A stretch of DNA of 36,867 nt, from the NCBI GenBank assembly GCA_009377495.1, contig WHTZ01000065.1, positions 1-36,867 of the forward strand, written 5' to 3'. How positions within the stretch are numbered: position 1 is the stretch's first letter; each line of letters opens with the position of its first letter. The notes below the pieces were generated by a model. It saw only the letters and a program-made list of their open reading frames with translations. It made no database searches and was not told where the DNA came from. The translations under genes were made by a program, and so were the position numbers. This DNA is from Luteitalea sp. GTDB lineage: Bacteria; Acidobacteriota; Vicinamibacteria; Vicinamibacterales; Vicinamibacteraceae. Shown here in pieces: positions 16,053 to 24,029 of this stretch.

Positions 16053-16849
16053 CACCCTGCACGGTGATCGAGGCGAAAACGGACATGGGTGAATGCGAGT
16101 ATGGCCAAAGCGAGGCCGACCCATAGGAGTCGATTCGCGAGCATCCAGCTTTCCAGTCCGATCACAACGGTATTCATCTCGAGCGGTGTCAACGTCCCCG
16201 GCAGGAGTCGAAGGACGCTGATGAAGCCTATGGGATCCAGCAGCTTGCCGAGGGTCGGCATTTGCAGAAGGTTGATAACCAGGGCGGTTACGACAGAAAC
16301 AGTGACGAAGAAAAACACACTGCCGAGGTAGCTAACGATGGCTCGGCGGTTCAGCGCCGCCAACGAAAACTGGACCGCCATGACGGTGAAGGCGGTCGGC
16401 AGCGCAAGAACACCGTAGGAGCTGAGGTATACGGCCGGCCGAAGCGGACCAATAATCTCGGGGTCCATGCCAGGCAACAACAGGGCGGCCAGGATGCCCA
16501 GTGGCACGGCGAGCAAGATCAACGCGTTGAGGACAAACGCCGCGAGAAATCGCCCACCAAGGTAGTCGCCCTTGCTGATGGGAGCAGTGTAAACAAGGGG
16601 ATGCATCCGCGTCTGCACGTCCCGCGCCGCCGCACTGCCGGCCACGGCAGGGGCCATCAGAACCCAGAGCAGGCCGGTTAGGACAGTCTGCTGGGCAATG
16701 GCGTACGGGGAATTGACGAGGACCTCTCCACCACCCGCGGTCCTCATAAGCCGATAAGCGACGACAAAAAGGACCGCGAAATAGAGCCAGGTACGGACGC
16801 GGCGCGCTTGGTACACGAACTCAAATCGGAAGATCTCCCGGAACTTCAC
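16052..16849 (-). CDS. ABC transporter permease subunit (ABC-2 type)
   Basis: 265 residues with six hydrophobic segments, from FREIFRFEFVYQARRVRTWL to LLWVGLALAILAFTHVRF. It has the RDVQTRMHPLVYTAPISKGD loop characteristic of the N-terminal half of permease/M1 fusion proteins. In many homologues this half and the following one form one polypeptide of about 1,150-1,200 residues; here they are split with a TGATG overlap. The ATG overlaps the ATPase stop (ATGA). Confidence 0.83.
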   Translation of the reverse strand: MKFREIFRFEFVYQARRVRTWLYFAVLFVVAYRLMRTAGGGEVLVNSPYAIAQQTVLTGLLWVLMAPAVAGSAAARDVQTRMHPLVYTAPISKGDYLGGRFLAAFVLNALILLAVPLGILAALLLPGMDPEIIGPLRPAVYLSSYGVLALPTAFTVMAVQFSLAALNRRAIVSYLGSVFFFVTVSVVTALVINLLQMPTLGKLLDPIGFISVLRLLPGTLTPLEMNTVVIGLESWMLANRLLWVGLALAILAFTHVRFRLDHRAG

Positions 16850-17756
16850 GATCTTCCCTCTGACTCCTGGTGCTGACTTCGCCGGCCGATGCGTCCTGCC
16901 ACCGCGCTGAAGTAGACATCTTCGAGATCGGGCTTCGCGGGCTCAAAGCCGGGACCTGGCGTCGAATCGCAGTAGACGTGCGCGACGGTGCGTCCCGCGT
17001 AGAGCTTCGTCGAGATCACCGCATGCTCTCGTTCGAGCTCAGGGAGAGCGTCCGTCGAAATCACGCGGCGCCAGATCCGGCCCTGTAGCTCCTCGACGGC
17101 GCTCAGGGGCTCGGCTTCGAACAGGATCTCGCCCCGATCGATGATCGCCATCCGAGTGCACAGCTCGGAGACATCCTCGACGATGTGCGTGGAGAGGATG
17201 ACGACGCTGTTCTGTCCGAGTTCGCTCAACAGGTTAAGGAATCGCACGCGCTCAGCCGGGTCGAGCCCCGCTGTCGGCTCGTCCACGATCATCAGCTTGG
17301 GACTGCCTAGCAGCGCCACGGCGACGCCGAAACGCTGCCGCATACCACCCGAGTAGCCGCCGAGTTTCTGCTTACGTACGTCCCACAGGTTTGTCTGCCG
17401 GAGGAGCGCCTCCACGACCCCTTGCGCGCCCGCCGCTCGATGATGCCCTTCAGCACTGCGAAGTGATCGAGCAGGCTCTCAGCGCTCACTTTCGGATACA
17501 CGCCGAACTCCTGCGGCAGGTAGCCGAGCGTCTTTCGTACTTCGTCCTTCTGCGCTAGTACGTCGAGGTCACCGAGCATCGCGCTGCCGCTGTCTGCCTC
17601 CTGCAGAGTGGCGAGGATTCGCATCAGTGTGGACTTGCCAGCGCCGTTCGGACCGAGCAATCCGTACATGCCGGCCGGAACGGTGAGCGTCACATCCTTC
17701 AGCGCCCGCACGCCGTTGGCGTATGTCTTCGAGACCCCGTGAATCTGCAATTCCAT
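16846..17756 (-). pseudogene. ABC transporter ATP-binding protein, one frameshift
   Basis: Two frames together give a complete ATPase of about 300 residues. The first (from ATG 17756) has GLLGPNGAGKSTLMRILATL (Walker A), YLPQEFGVYPKVSAES (Q-loop region) and GIIERRARKG. After about 17420 similarity jumps frame: VEALLRQTNLWDVRKQKLGG, YSGGMRQRFGVAVALLG (signature), LMIVDEPTAGLDPAERVRFL (Walker B), STHIVEDVSEL (H-loop). The break is at a run of four G on the coding strand (genomic 17418-17421) where a fifth G would restore the frame. It could be a sequencing error, a real mutation, or a slippage site. Its gene follows the serine hydrolase by 8 bp and overlaps the permease. Confidence 0.85.
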
Positions 17757-17764
17757 ATCGCCTT

Positions 17765-19177
17765 TTACTGGCGCTTCAGGATGAAGTGGTCTCCGCCCGT
17801 GTCGAACCGCAGTTCCGTCGCAGGACCACTGGTCGTGCTCCGGCGGAACGTCAGAAGCTCACTGCCTCGGCGGAACGTCCAGGTCTCGACCCACGGGAGC
17901 GGGACCGCCACCGCGCCGTCGAAGGAAAACGCGATCCCCTGCGGCGTCTGCGTCACGTCGATGACCATGTCCTTGCCGGGCGAAAACCCCTTGTAACTGC
18001 CGACGAGCAGTGCGGCGTCACCCGTGAACGAACGCGGCGGGCGCGGCGCCGGCAGCACCGCGGCCGCCAGACGCTCGGTCACCGCCGTCATTTCGTCGGG
18101 TTCGCTGTTCGTCAAGACAACAACGGCCAGCTTCGCCTCGGGATACCACCTCGTCACCGATGAGAAGCCGAAGCCGCCGCCACCATGGCCGATGAACCTG
18201 GAACCGTTGGCGTCCTCCCCGACGATGAGCCCCATCGAGTAGCGCAGGCGTGTGCCGTCATTAAGCGTCGCCGGCTTGATCATCTCGGCGTACGACTTCG
18301 GCGTCAGCACCTTGCCTCCGTGCAACGCCTTCAACCACGTGATCACATCCTCCGCCGTCGTGCAGATCCCACCGGAGCCCTGCGCCCCCGTGTACACGAT
18401 CGGCGGTACGAGAATGGGCCTGCCACTCCGCATGCCGTACCCAGAGGCACGTCGCGCAACCTTCTCGGCGTTGGTGCAGTACATCGATCGCGTCATGCCC
18501 AGCGGCTCGAAGATCTTCTGCTCGACGTAGTCCGCGTACGCCATCCCGCTCGCCTTCTCGATGATGAGGCCAAGCAGCCAGAAGTTGGTATTGCTGTAGA
18601 TCTCCAGCGTCCCGGTTGGGAACATGAACGGATACCGGTTGATGACCTTGTAGACGTCGTCGCGAGTGGCGGTGGGATTCCTCATCAAACGCATCGCGCG
18701 AAGCTCCTGCATCCCGCCGAGTTCGGCGATCCCGGACGTGTGATTGAGGAGGTGGCGCAGCGTAACTTTGTTGCCCCGCGTCTCGAAGTCCGGCAGCCAC
18801 TTCGTAATGTCGTCGTCCAGGGTGAGTTTCCCCTGGTCACGCAGCTGCAGAATCGCCGCAGCGGTGAACTGCTTGGTGTCGGAATTCAGCTGGAACACGG
18901 TGTCCACCGTCGCCGCCGAGTCACTCTCGACCACGGCTTTGCCGTACGCCTTGAGGAGAAGCGTGTCGTTCCCCTTGACGACGGCGGCCACGATGCCGAC
19001 TGCGCGATTCTCGCGGACGCCGGCGCCGGCAATGGAATCGAGCTGTTGCTCCAAAGCCGCACCGGTCTGCGCGATTGCGCTGGAGGCGCCAATCGACACG
19101 AGTACCAGCAGTCCGCAGAGGATGGGGCACGGTGCACGCCTGTACGGGCGCGGCGCGGCAAAGAAGACTGCATTCAT
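17765..19177 (-). CDS. Secreted serine hydrolase, beta-lactamase/penicillin-binding-like (class C fold)
   Basis: 470 residues with an N-terminal signal (about 17-37, PCPILCGLLVLVSIGASSAI, cleaved near AIAQ). Catalytic motifs are SxxK in QLNSDTKQFTAAAILQL, Y-x-N in YSNTNFWLLG, and HxG in RFIGHGGGGFGF. This is the family of beta-lactamase class C, DD-peptidases and related esterases; substrate is unknown. A C-terminal beta-domain (about 375-470) follows, common in the family. GGAGG lies 6 bases before ATG 19177. It is the first gene of a probable operon with ATPase, permease and permease/M1 protein. Confidence 0.9.
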   Translation of the reverse strand: MNAVFFAAPRPYRRAPCPILCGLLVLVSIGASSAIAQTGAALEQQLDSIAGAGVRENRAVGIVAAVVKGNDTLLLKAYGKAVVESDSAATVDTVFQLNSDTKQFTAAAILQLRDQGKLTLDDDITKWLPDFETRGNKVTLRHLLNHTSGIAELGGMQELRAMRLMRNPTATRDDVYKVINRYPFMFPTGTLEIYSNTNFWLLGLIIEKASGMAYADYVEQKIFEPLGMTRSMYCTNAEKVARRASGYGMRSGRPILVPPIVYTGAQGSGGICTTAEDVITWLKALHGGKVLTPKSYAEMIKPATLNDGTRLRYSMGLIVGEDANGSRFIGHGGGGFGFSSVTRWYPEAKLAVVVLTNSEPDEMTAVTERLAAAVLPAPRPPRSFTGDAALLVGSYKGFSPGKDMVIDVTQTPQGIAFSFDGAVAVPLPWVETWTFRRGSELLTFRRSTTSGPATELRFDTGGDHFILKRQ

Positions 19178-19233
19178 GCATAACCTCCGCGTTAAACTTT
19201 ACACTACAAAGTCCTCTGCGTCTAGTCGTAAAT
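19178..19233. promoter_or_regulatory. Divergent promoter region with inverted repeat
   Basis: A 56-bp gap separates the serine hydrolase operon from the membrane protein on the opposite strand. It contains ACTTT (19196-19200), a 7-base spacer and AAAGT (19208-19212). A repressor site here could control both genes; the winged-helix regulator encoded at 19941-20327 is a candidate. Inference. Confidence 0.4.
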
Positions 19234-19944
19234 ATGGGAATCGGCCACGTCGAGGATCGTTTCTCGGTGCGAACGCGCTGGGCGCTCGTCATGGTCTTCG
19301 CCATTGCGATGGCCTGCGTCGAAGCGGCAAGCGTCTTCTACATCCGCGCCCTTGTCGATCGGGTTGAGCCGTACCAGGAAAACCCGCTGCCGTTGCAGGA
19401 AGCGCTTGGCAGTGTCGAGTTGTGGCGCGAGGCTGCCACGCTGGTGATGATTGCCACGTTGGGGATGCTCGCGGGACGCACGTGGCGCCAGCGCGCCGGT
19501 TACGCGGCACTTGCGTTCGGCGCATGGGACGTCTTCTATTACGTCTTTCTTCGGCTCATCTCGGGCTGGCCGTGGACGCTGCTGGATTGGGACATCCTGT
19601 TTCTGCTGCCGCTTCCATGGTGGGGGCCTGTGCTCGCGCCTGTCAGCATCGCGGTGGTGATGATTCTGTGGGGCACACTCACGACCCAGGCAGAGGATGT
19701 TGCGAGCGGCGGCCGCTGGCCATGGGCGTTCGGCTCGGTCGGTATCTTTATGGCACTGACCGTCTTCATGATCGACGCCTGGTGGGCGTTGCCGAATGGC
19801 CGTGACGCCGTTCTGCAGGTGTTGCCGAAGACATTCAACTGGCCGCTGTTCTGGGTGGCGTTGCTGCTGATGGCATTACCGGCACTGCATCAGGTTGCGA
19901 TCTTCGCCCGGGACCTGTCACCTCCGAGCACGACCGCACGCTAG
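19234..19944 (+). CDS. Hypothetical multi-pass membrane protein
   Basis: 236 residues with about six hydrophobic segments, including VMVFAIAMACVEAASVFYIR, the region around LRLISGWPWTLLDWDILFLL, and PLFWVALLLMALPALHQVAI. Family unknown to me. Start 19234 places MGIGHVEDRF before the first segment; an open frame reaches back to 19075 but overlaps the opposite gene. Its stop overlaps the stop of the convergent regulator gene in a CTAG. It may act with the regulator pair. Confidence 0.65.
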   Translation: MGIGHVEDRFSVRTRWALVMVFAIAMACVEAASVFYIRALVDRVEPYQENPLPLQEALGSVELWREAATLVMIATLGMLAGRTWRQRAGYAALAFGAWDVFYYVFLRLISGWPWTLLDWDILFLLPLPWWGPVLAPVSIAVVMILWGTLTTQAEDVASGGRWPWAFGSVGIFMALTVFMIDAWWALPNGRDAVLQVLPKTFNWPLFWVALLLMALPALHQVAIFARDLSPPSTTAR

Positions 19945-20327
19945 CTGTTGCGCGCGGCCCGAATGATGGCGTTCATGTGGTCGAGGTACTTTTCGAGTGC
20001 CCGGCGTCTCGATGCGGTCAGCTTGTATGCAGTCCGCGGCGTACGGCCTGAAAACGTTTTCTCACACGACACATAACCGGCTTCTTCGAGCTTGCGGGCA
20101 TGGACGCTAAGGTTGCCGTCCGTGGCATTCAATGCCGATTTCAAGTCGGTAAACGACAGGTCATCGGCGGCCGCCAGAGCGCTGACGATACCGAGGCGCA
20201 TGCGGTCGTGGAGCAGCCGATCAAGCGACGTCGCGATCTCCGAGGCCGGCGCGACGCTCAATCGCCGCGTCGAGCTCTCGTGCTGGACCTTCGTGCTGAT
20301 CTTTCGCGCCGCACTTGATCTAGCCAC
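19941..20327 (-). CDS. Winged-helix transcriptional regulator (MarR/ArsR-like, DNA-binding domain)
   Basis: 128 residues from GTG 20327. The wHTH is at about 50-115: LDRLLHDRMRLGIVSALAAA, SFTDLKSALNATDGNLSVHA, RKLEEAGYVSCEKTFSGRTP, then a typical YKLTASRRRALEKYLDHM. This form (no metal or ligand domain) occurs in Acidobacteriota-like genomes next to small membrane proteins. It overlaps the upstream membrane gene by 8 bp (GTGGCTAG), so the two are coupled. Probable regulator of the local cargo. Confidence 0.75.
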   Translation of the reverse strand: MARSSAARKISTKVQHESSTRRLSVAPASEIATSLDRLLHDRMRLGIVSALAAADDLSFTDLKSALNATDGNLSVHARKLEEAGYVSCEKTFSGRTPRTAYKLTASRRRALEKYLDHMNAIIRAARNS

Positions 20328-20934
20328 CGTGATTCCTCGCGATGTAAGCGCCGAATCCGACGTGCAGCCCGCCAAACCCCACGGCGAGCCAAATATTGCC
20401 CCATTCAGACGGCGTCACGATGGCGGCGATCCCCGCCGCCATGAAACAGACGCCGATCGCGCGAACCACCGGCACGGTGAACATCCCGCCGATGAGCACG
20501 CCCGCGCCGTACAACAACAACCACACCGGCACCATCACGGTGAAATTACGCACCCTCCACAGTTCATATGTGATCGCCGCGCCGGCAACCAATGGGGCCG
20601 CCATCCCCAACGCAAACCTGCGCGCGTTCGTGCCAGTGAGCATCATTCTGGCGCGATGCGCCTTCATCGTCATCGCCACCAGCTCCACGATCACAGCGAC
20701 GGAGGCCGCGGCAAGCCAAGTCTCGAGCCACCGATCCGCAGTCGGTTGCCTCGCGCCCACGACCGCCGCGATCAGCCCGATTACGCCCGTCACCACACCG
20801 CCGACGCCCGGTACCACCGTAAACGTCGACGACCGTTCCATCGCCGAACGGATGAACGTAAGGTTGTCGGCCGCCTGGCTGCTGACGGAGCGAGGCTGTC
20901 GGTCGGACACCACAGACACAGTGTAGCGCCTCAT
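20320..20934 (-). CDS. Hypothetical membrane protein, co-encoded with the regulator
   Basis: 204 residues. Hydrophobic segments include VGGVVTGVIGLIAAVVGARQ, ASVAVIVELVAMTMKAH, LGMAAPLVAGAAITYELWRV, VPVWLLLYGAGVLIGGMFTV and AIGVCFMAAGIAAIVTPSEW, so four to six membrane spans. Pairing with the overlapping downstream wHTH gene suggests a sensor or accessory role. No family recognised. Confidence 0.62.
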   Translation of the reverse strand: MRRYTVSVVSDRQPRSVSSQAADNLTFIRSAMERSSTFTVVPGVGGVVTGVIGLIAAVVGARQPTADRWLETWLAAASVAVIVELVAMTMKAHRARMMLTGTNARRFALGMAAPLVAGAAITYELWRVRNFTVMVPVWLLLYGAGVLIGGMFTVPVVRAIGVCFMAAGIAAIVTPSEWGNIWLAVGFGGLHVGFGAYIARNHGG

Positions 20935-21036
20935 ACTTTGAGTCGCTAAGTAACGGCCAGGGCCCGTTCCGAGCCCCCGATTGACGGGTTTGCCGCAAGC
21001 AGGTGGATCCGCCTGTGTTCGCGTCCTCGCTCCTCG

Positions 21037-21255
21037 CTATTTGTTCCACGAGTGGCCTTGCACCTCGCGTTCCACATCCCTCCTCGCATCAATGAGCTCG
21101 CTCAAACATGCCGTCGCTCCAATAAATGCCAAAACGCGGAAGCGCGTCGGGCGGATCAAGGGCGCGACGAACGGCTGCGTGGAGCGGCGAAGCGGACCCT
21201 TGAGCCGCCCAAGCGGTTCCGCAGAATTTCGGGTCGGAGCGACGCGCCCCGTCAA
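21037..21255 (-). CDS. Possible small protein downstream of the relaxase
   Basis: 72 codons, starting with TTG (21255) that overlaps the relaxase TGA. It contains the segment RVLAFIGATACLSELIDARR, then DVEREVQGHSWNK, which looks more protein-like than the plus-strand alternative in the same place. The rest of the 320-bp gap between 20935 and 21251 holds no other candidate. Uncertain. Confidence 0.3.
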   Translation of the reverse strand: MTGRVAPTRNSAEPLGRLKGPLRRSTQPFVAPLIRPTRFRVLAFIGATACLSELIDARRDVEREVQGHSWNK

Positions 21256-24020
21256 CGACTGATCTCCATCGTCTGGCCGACGCTCCTGTCGCGTGATTCG
21301 TGGCTGACGCTGCGACTGGAAGACGATGGGGCCGACTTCTGTTCTAGCGCTGAGCGATGCGACACGTCCCGGTCAAGGGCGCGCGCGAGCTTTAACTTAT
21401 CGTCGGTGTAGATCCGTGCGTCGTACTGACCGCGTGACACCGCAACGTACGCCAGTCGCTGGTTCACGAGCTTCTCGCTCGCGCGGTCCGTCTCGACGTG
21501 CACGAGCACACGGCCGGCGGTCTGCCCCTGGCTGCTGTGGCTCGTGACGGCGTAGCCGTAATCGAGATGGCGGCGTTCGTCTATCTCGAACGACGAGCTT
21601 CGACCGGAGTCCCAGCGAATATCCATGCGCCCGCTCCTGTCGATCTTTTCGACTGTGCCAAGCTCCCGGTTGGGCACGCCACGCTCGCGTTCCGGTGCGG
21701 TCATCTGCACCCGGTCGCCTCCGGCAAAGTCGCGCTCGACCTCGCGATAGAGCGTCACGCCCTGAAGACGTCGCGGGTCGTAGCTGAAGGTGCGGTCATC
21801 GTCGGTTCTGACCGTGACCTGATTGGCTTTCGCATCGACCTGTTCGACGCGTGCGTAGTCGCCCGGTTCGACGCCAAGTGCTTTGCTGCCGCGGCTGTAC
21901 CGCACGACGTCGCCCTGTTCGTACCGTTCCGCCCATTGCCGATCGGCGCCGGTGATTTCCTGACGCGGCACGAGGACCGACGTCCGATGCTCGTCTCGAT
22001 TAACGTGACCCTCCCGCTGCATCGCTCGGTGAATCACGTCGTTCAGATCCTGGCGCGACTGGTTGTCCGGCGCGACGACGAGCGTCGCCTGCGGATCGTT
22101 TGTGTACTCATTGGCGACTGCGGCCAGGCGGGCCTCGCGGGGACCGATTTCGTGCACACGGCCTTGACGGTCGAGATGTTCGACGGCCCGTTGCACATCG
22201 CCCCGCGACAGCTGTTCTACAACCGCCTTGAGCTCCGGATCGCGCTGCCGAACGATTTCGTCCAGATGCGCGGTGCGAATGCTGGCATCCTGGAGCTGGT
22301 AATACGGTCGGCCGGCGTCGACCGCTTCATGCTACCGAACGTCGCCAACAAGTAGTACGCGGTCGTCGGGTCCAAGCCGTTCCAGAAACGTGTGCATCTG
22401 TTTCGTGCTCGCCAGGCTCGACTCGTCAAGGACGTACAGCCGTTTCTGATCCGCCGCCGGTGTGTCGTGTTCGCCGCGTGTCAGATGATGCTGCAGCGTA
22501 TGCGATTCGATTCCGGACTCGGCTAGCTTGTGCGCCGCACGCGAGGTCGGCGCGAGGCCTTCGACCTGGTAGCCTTCTCGTTCGGCGGCATCGCGAACCG
22601 CGGCGAGCGCCGTCGTCTTGCCCGTGCCGGCGCCGCCTTCGAGCGCCGTGACCTGGTCTCGGCTGGCCAGAATCTCATCGACCGCGGTACGCTGGCTTTG
22701 ATTGAGGTTGCAGTAGTCGCGGGCGATCGCTTCCCGTGAACGCTCGGTCACGAGCTCCGAGTGCTGACCCTGGCCGGCCCGCATGGTGTCAATCGTTTCT
22801 CGCTCGAGCTGCATCATCGCTGGCGTCGTGAACGACCGTCCCGGCGCGCCTGATTCGTGCTGCACGTCGAGGAATTCGCCTCGTTCGATCCGGCGATTGA
22901 CCTCCGTCTTGATGTCATCGACGCGCCCCTCACCGAGGGAACGCTGGAGCGCGTCGCGCAGGATGGCGCGTTCCTCCACGACGGCTTCACGCTCCAGGTT
23001 GCGATCGCGCGCGAACGTGACGGCGTGCCGCGCGACGTCCGCCGGGTCGCGTTGCTGCTCCACGTGATGCGCGCGCCCGTGTTCAGCGGCTTCAACGACC
23101 TTTGACGGCTGGTTCCCAAACTGCTCGGCGAGTTCCCGGTGTCGCCGCTGCATCTCGTCATGCGAGATATCCAGCTTGGCGTCGCGCGTCTGGTGCGCCG
23201 CGATCTGCGCGGCAGCCGCACCAGCTCGATCCGCATCGGCCAGGTAGGTCTCGATCTGCTGACGACGAGGGCTGGAGGCGTCGAGGTACTCACGTGAGTA
23301 GCCGGCGATCTCGGGTTGACCGCTGCGGCCGCGTTCAACCTCGTACCCCAGCGCGATCAATCGCGCCGCCAGCTCGGAACGGTACACCGCGGTCGCGTAC
23401 TGCTGCGTGCGATACAGCTCTCGCGGCTGAAGCGGACGCACCGTGCCGTCGGCGCGCTCAGTCAGGTTGAACAACACGGCGTGTGTGTGGAGTTGCGGCG
23501 CGGCGTAGCCGTTCACCGGCCGCGCGCTGTCGTGTTCGAACAGCGCCGCCACGAAGTTGCCGGTCGTCTCCGGTCGCCGATTGCCGCCGAGCCGCGCCTG
23601 GACGTACGGCTCGAGCTCGTTGAGCGCCACGGTCACGCTTTCGCGATGGGCTTCGCGCACTCGGTCGTCGCCACCGACCAGGGCGGCAATCGACACGCTC
23701 TTCGGCGCGGAAAACGTCGCGTCCCACCCGGCCCGATGCTCCATCGTCGTGACGGTATCTCCACGGGCGTTCTTCGTCTCACGGGCGGTCTGGTGGCGGA
23801 CCAGTTGTTCACCCGTGATCGGATGCTGACCTTCGGCGAGCCGCTCGAAGTGCTCCTCACGAACTTCGCCGATAAGGCCCCACCGGTCCGCGAGCTGTCC
23901 GTGCCACCGGCCACGAATCAGCTCGCCTTCGCTGTAGTAGTTCTCGCGCGCGTTCTGGAATTCCTCTTCGTGATAGCGGCGGGCCTGTCCGGCGCTCAAC
24001 GGCTTCGAGATCGTGAGCAT
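21252..24020 (-). pseudogene. MobF-family conjugative relaxase/helicase, interrupted by an in-frame amber codon
   Basis: One continuous frame of 922 codons apart from a TAG at 22332-22334 (codon 563). The N-terminal relaxase domain has the tyrosine pair NYYSEGELIRGRW (Y28/Y29), FSAPKSVSIAALVGGDDR and the metal site QLHTHAVLFNL (H178/H180, H163). The helicase has GGAGTGKTTALAAV (about 465) and LYVLDESSLAS. The block LLVGDVR is directly followed by TAG, then HEAVDAGRPYYQLQ in the same frame. The family reads GDxRQH here, so CAG (Gln, motif III) became TAG by one transition. The C-terminal part ends with GYAVTSHSSQGQTAGRVLVH and YVAVSRGQYDARIY. The start is ATG 24020, with TraD ending 9 bp upstream. 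Confidence 0.9.
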
Positions 24021-24029
24021 GGCCGTGCG

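Noticed and set aside
18185..19183. 332-codon plus-strand frame opposite the serine hydrolase
   Set aside because: SxxK, YxN and HxG motifs identify the minus strand as coding.
22197..22334. Separate start for a downstream helicase gene (GTG 22196) after the relaxase stop
   Set aside because: The 45 codons between the TAG and 22196 are in the same frame and match the family, so this is one interrupted gene, not two.
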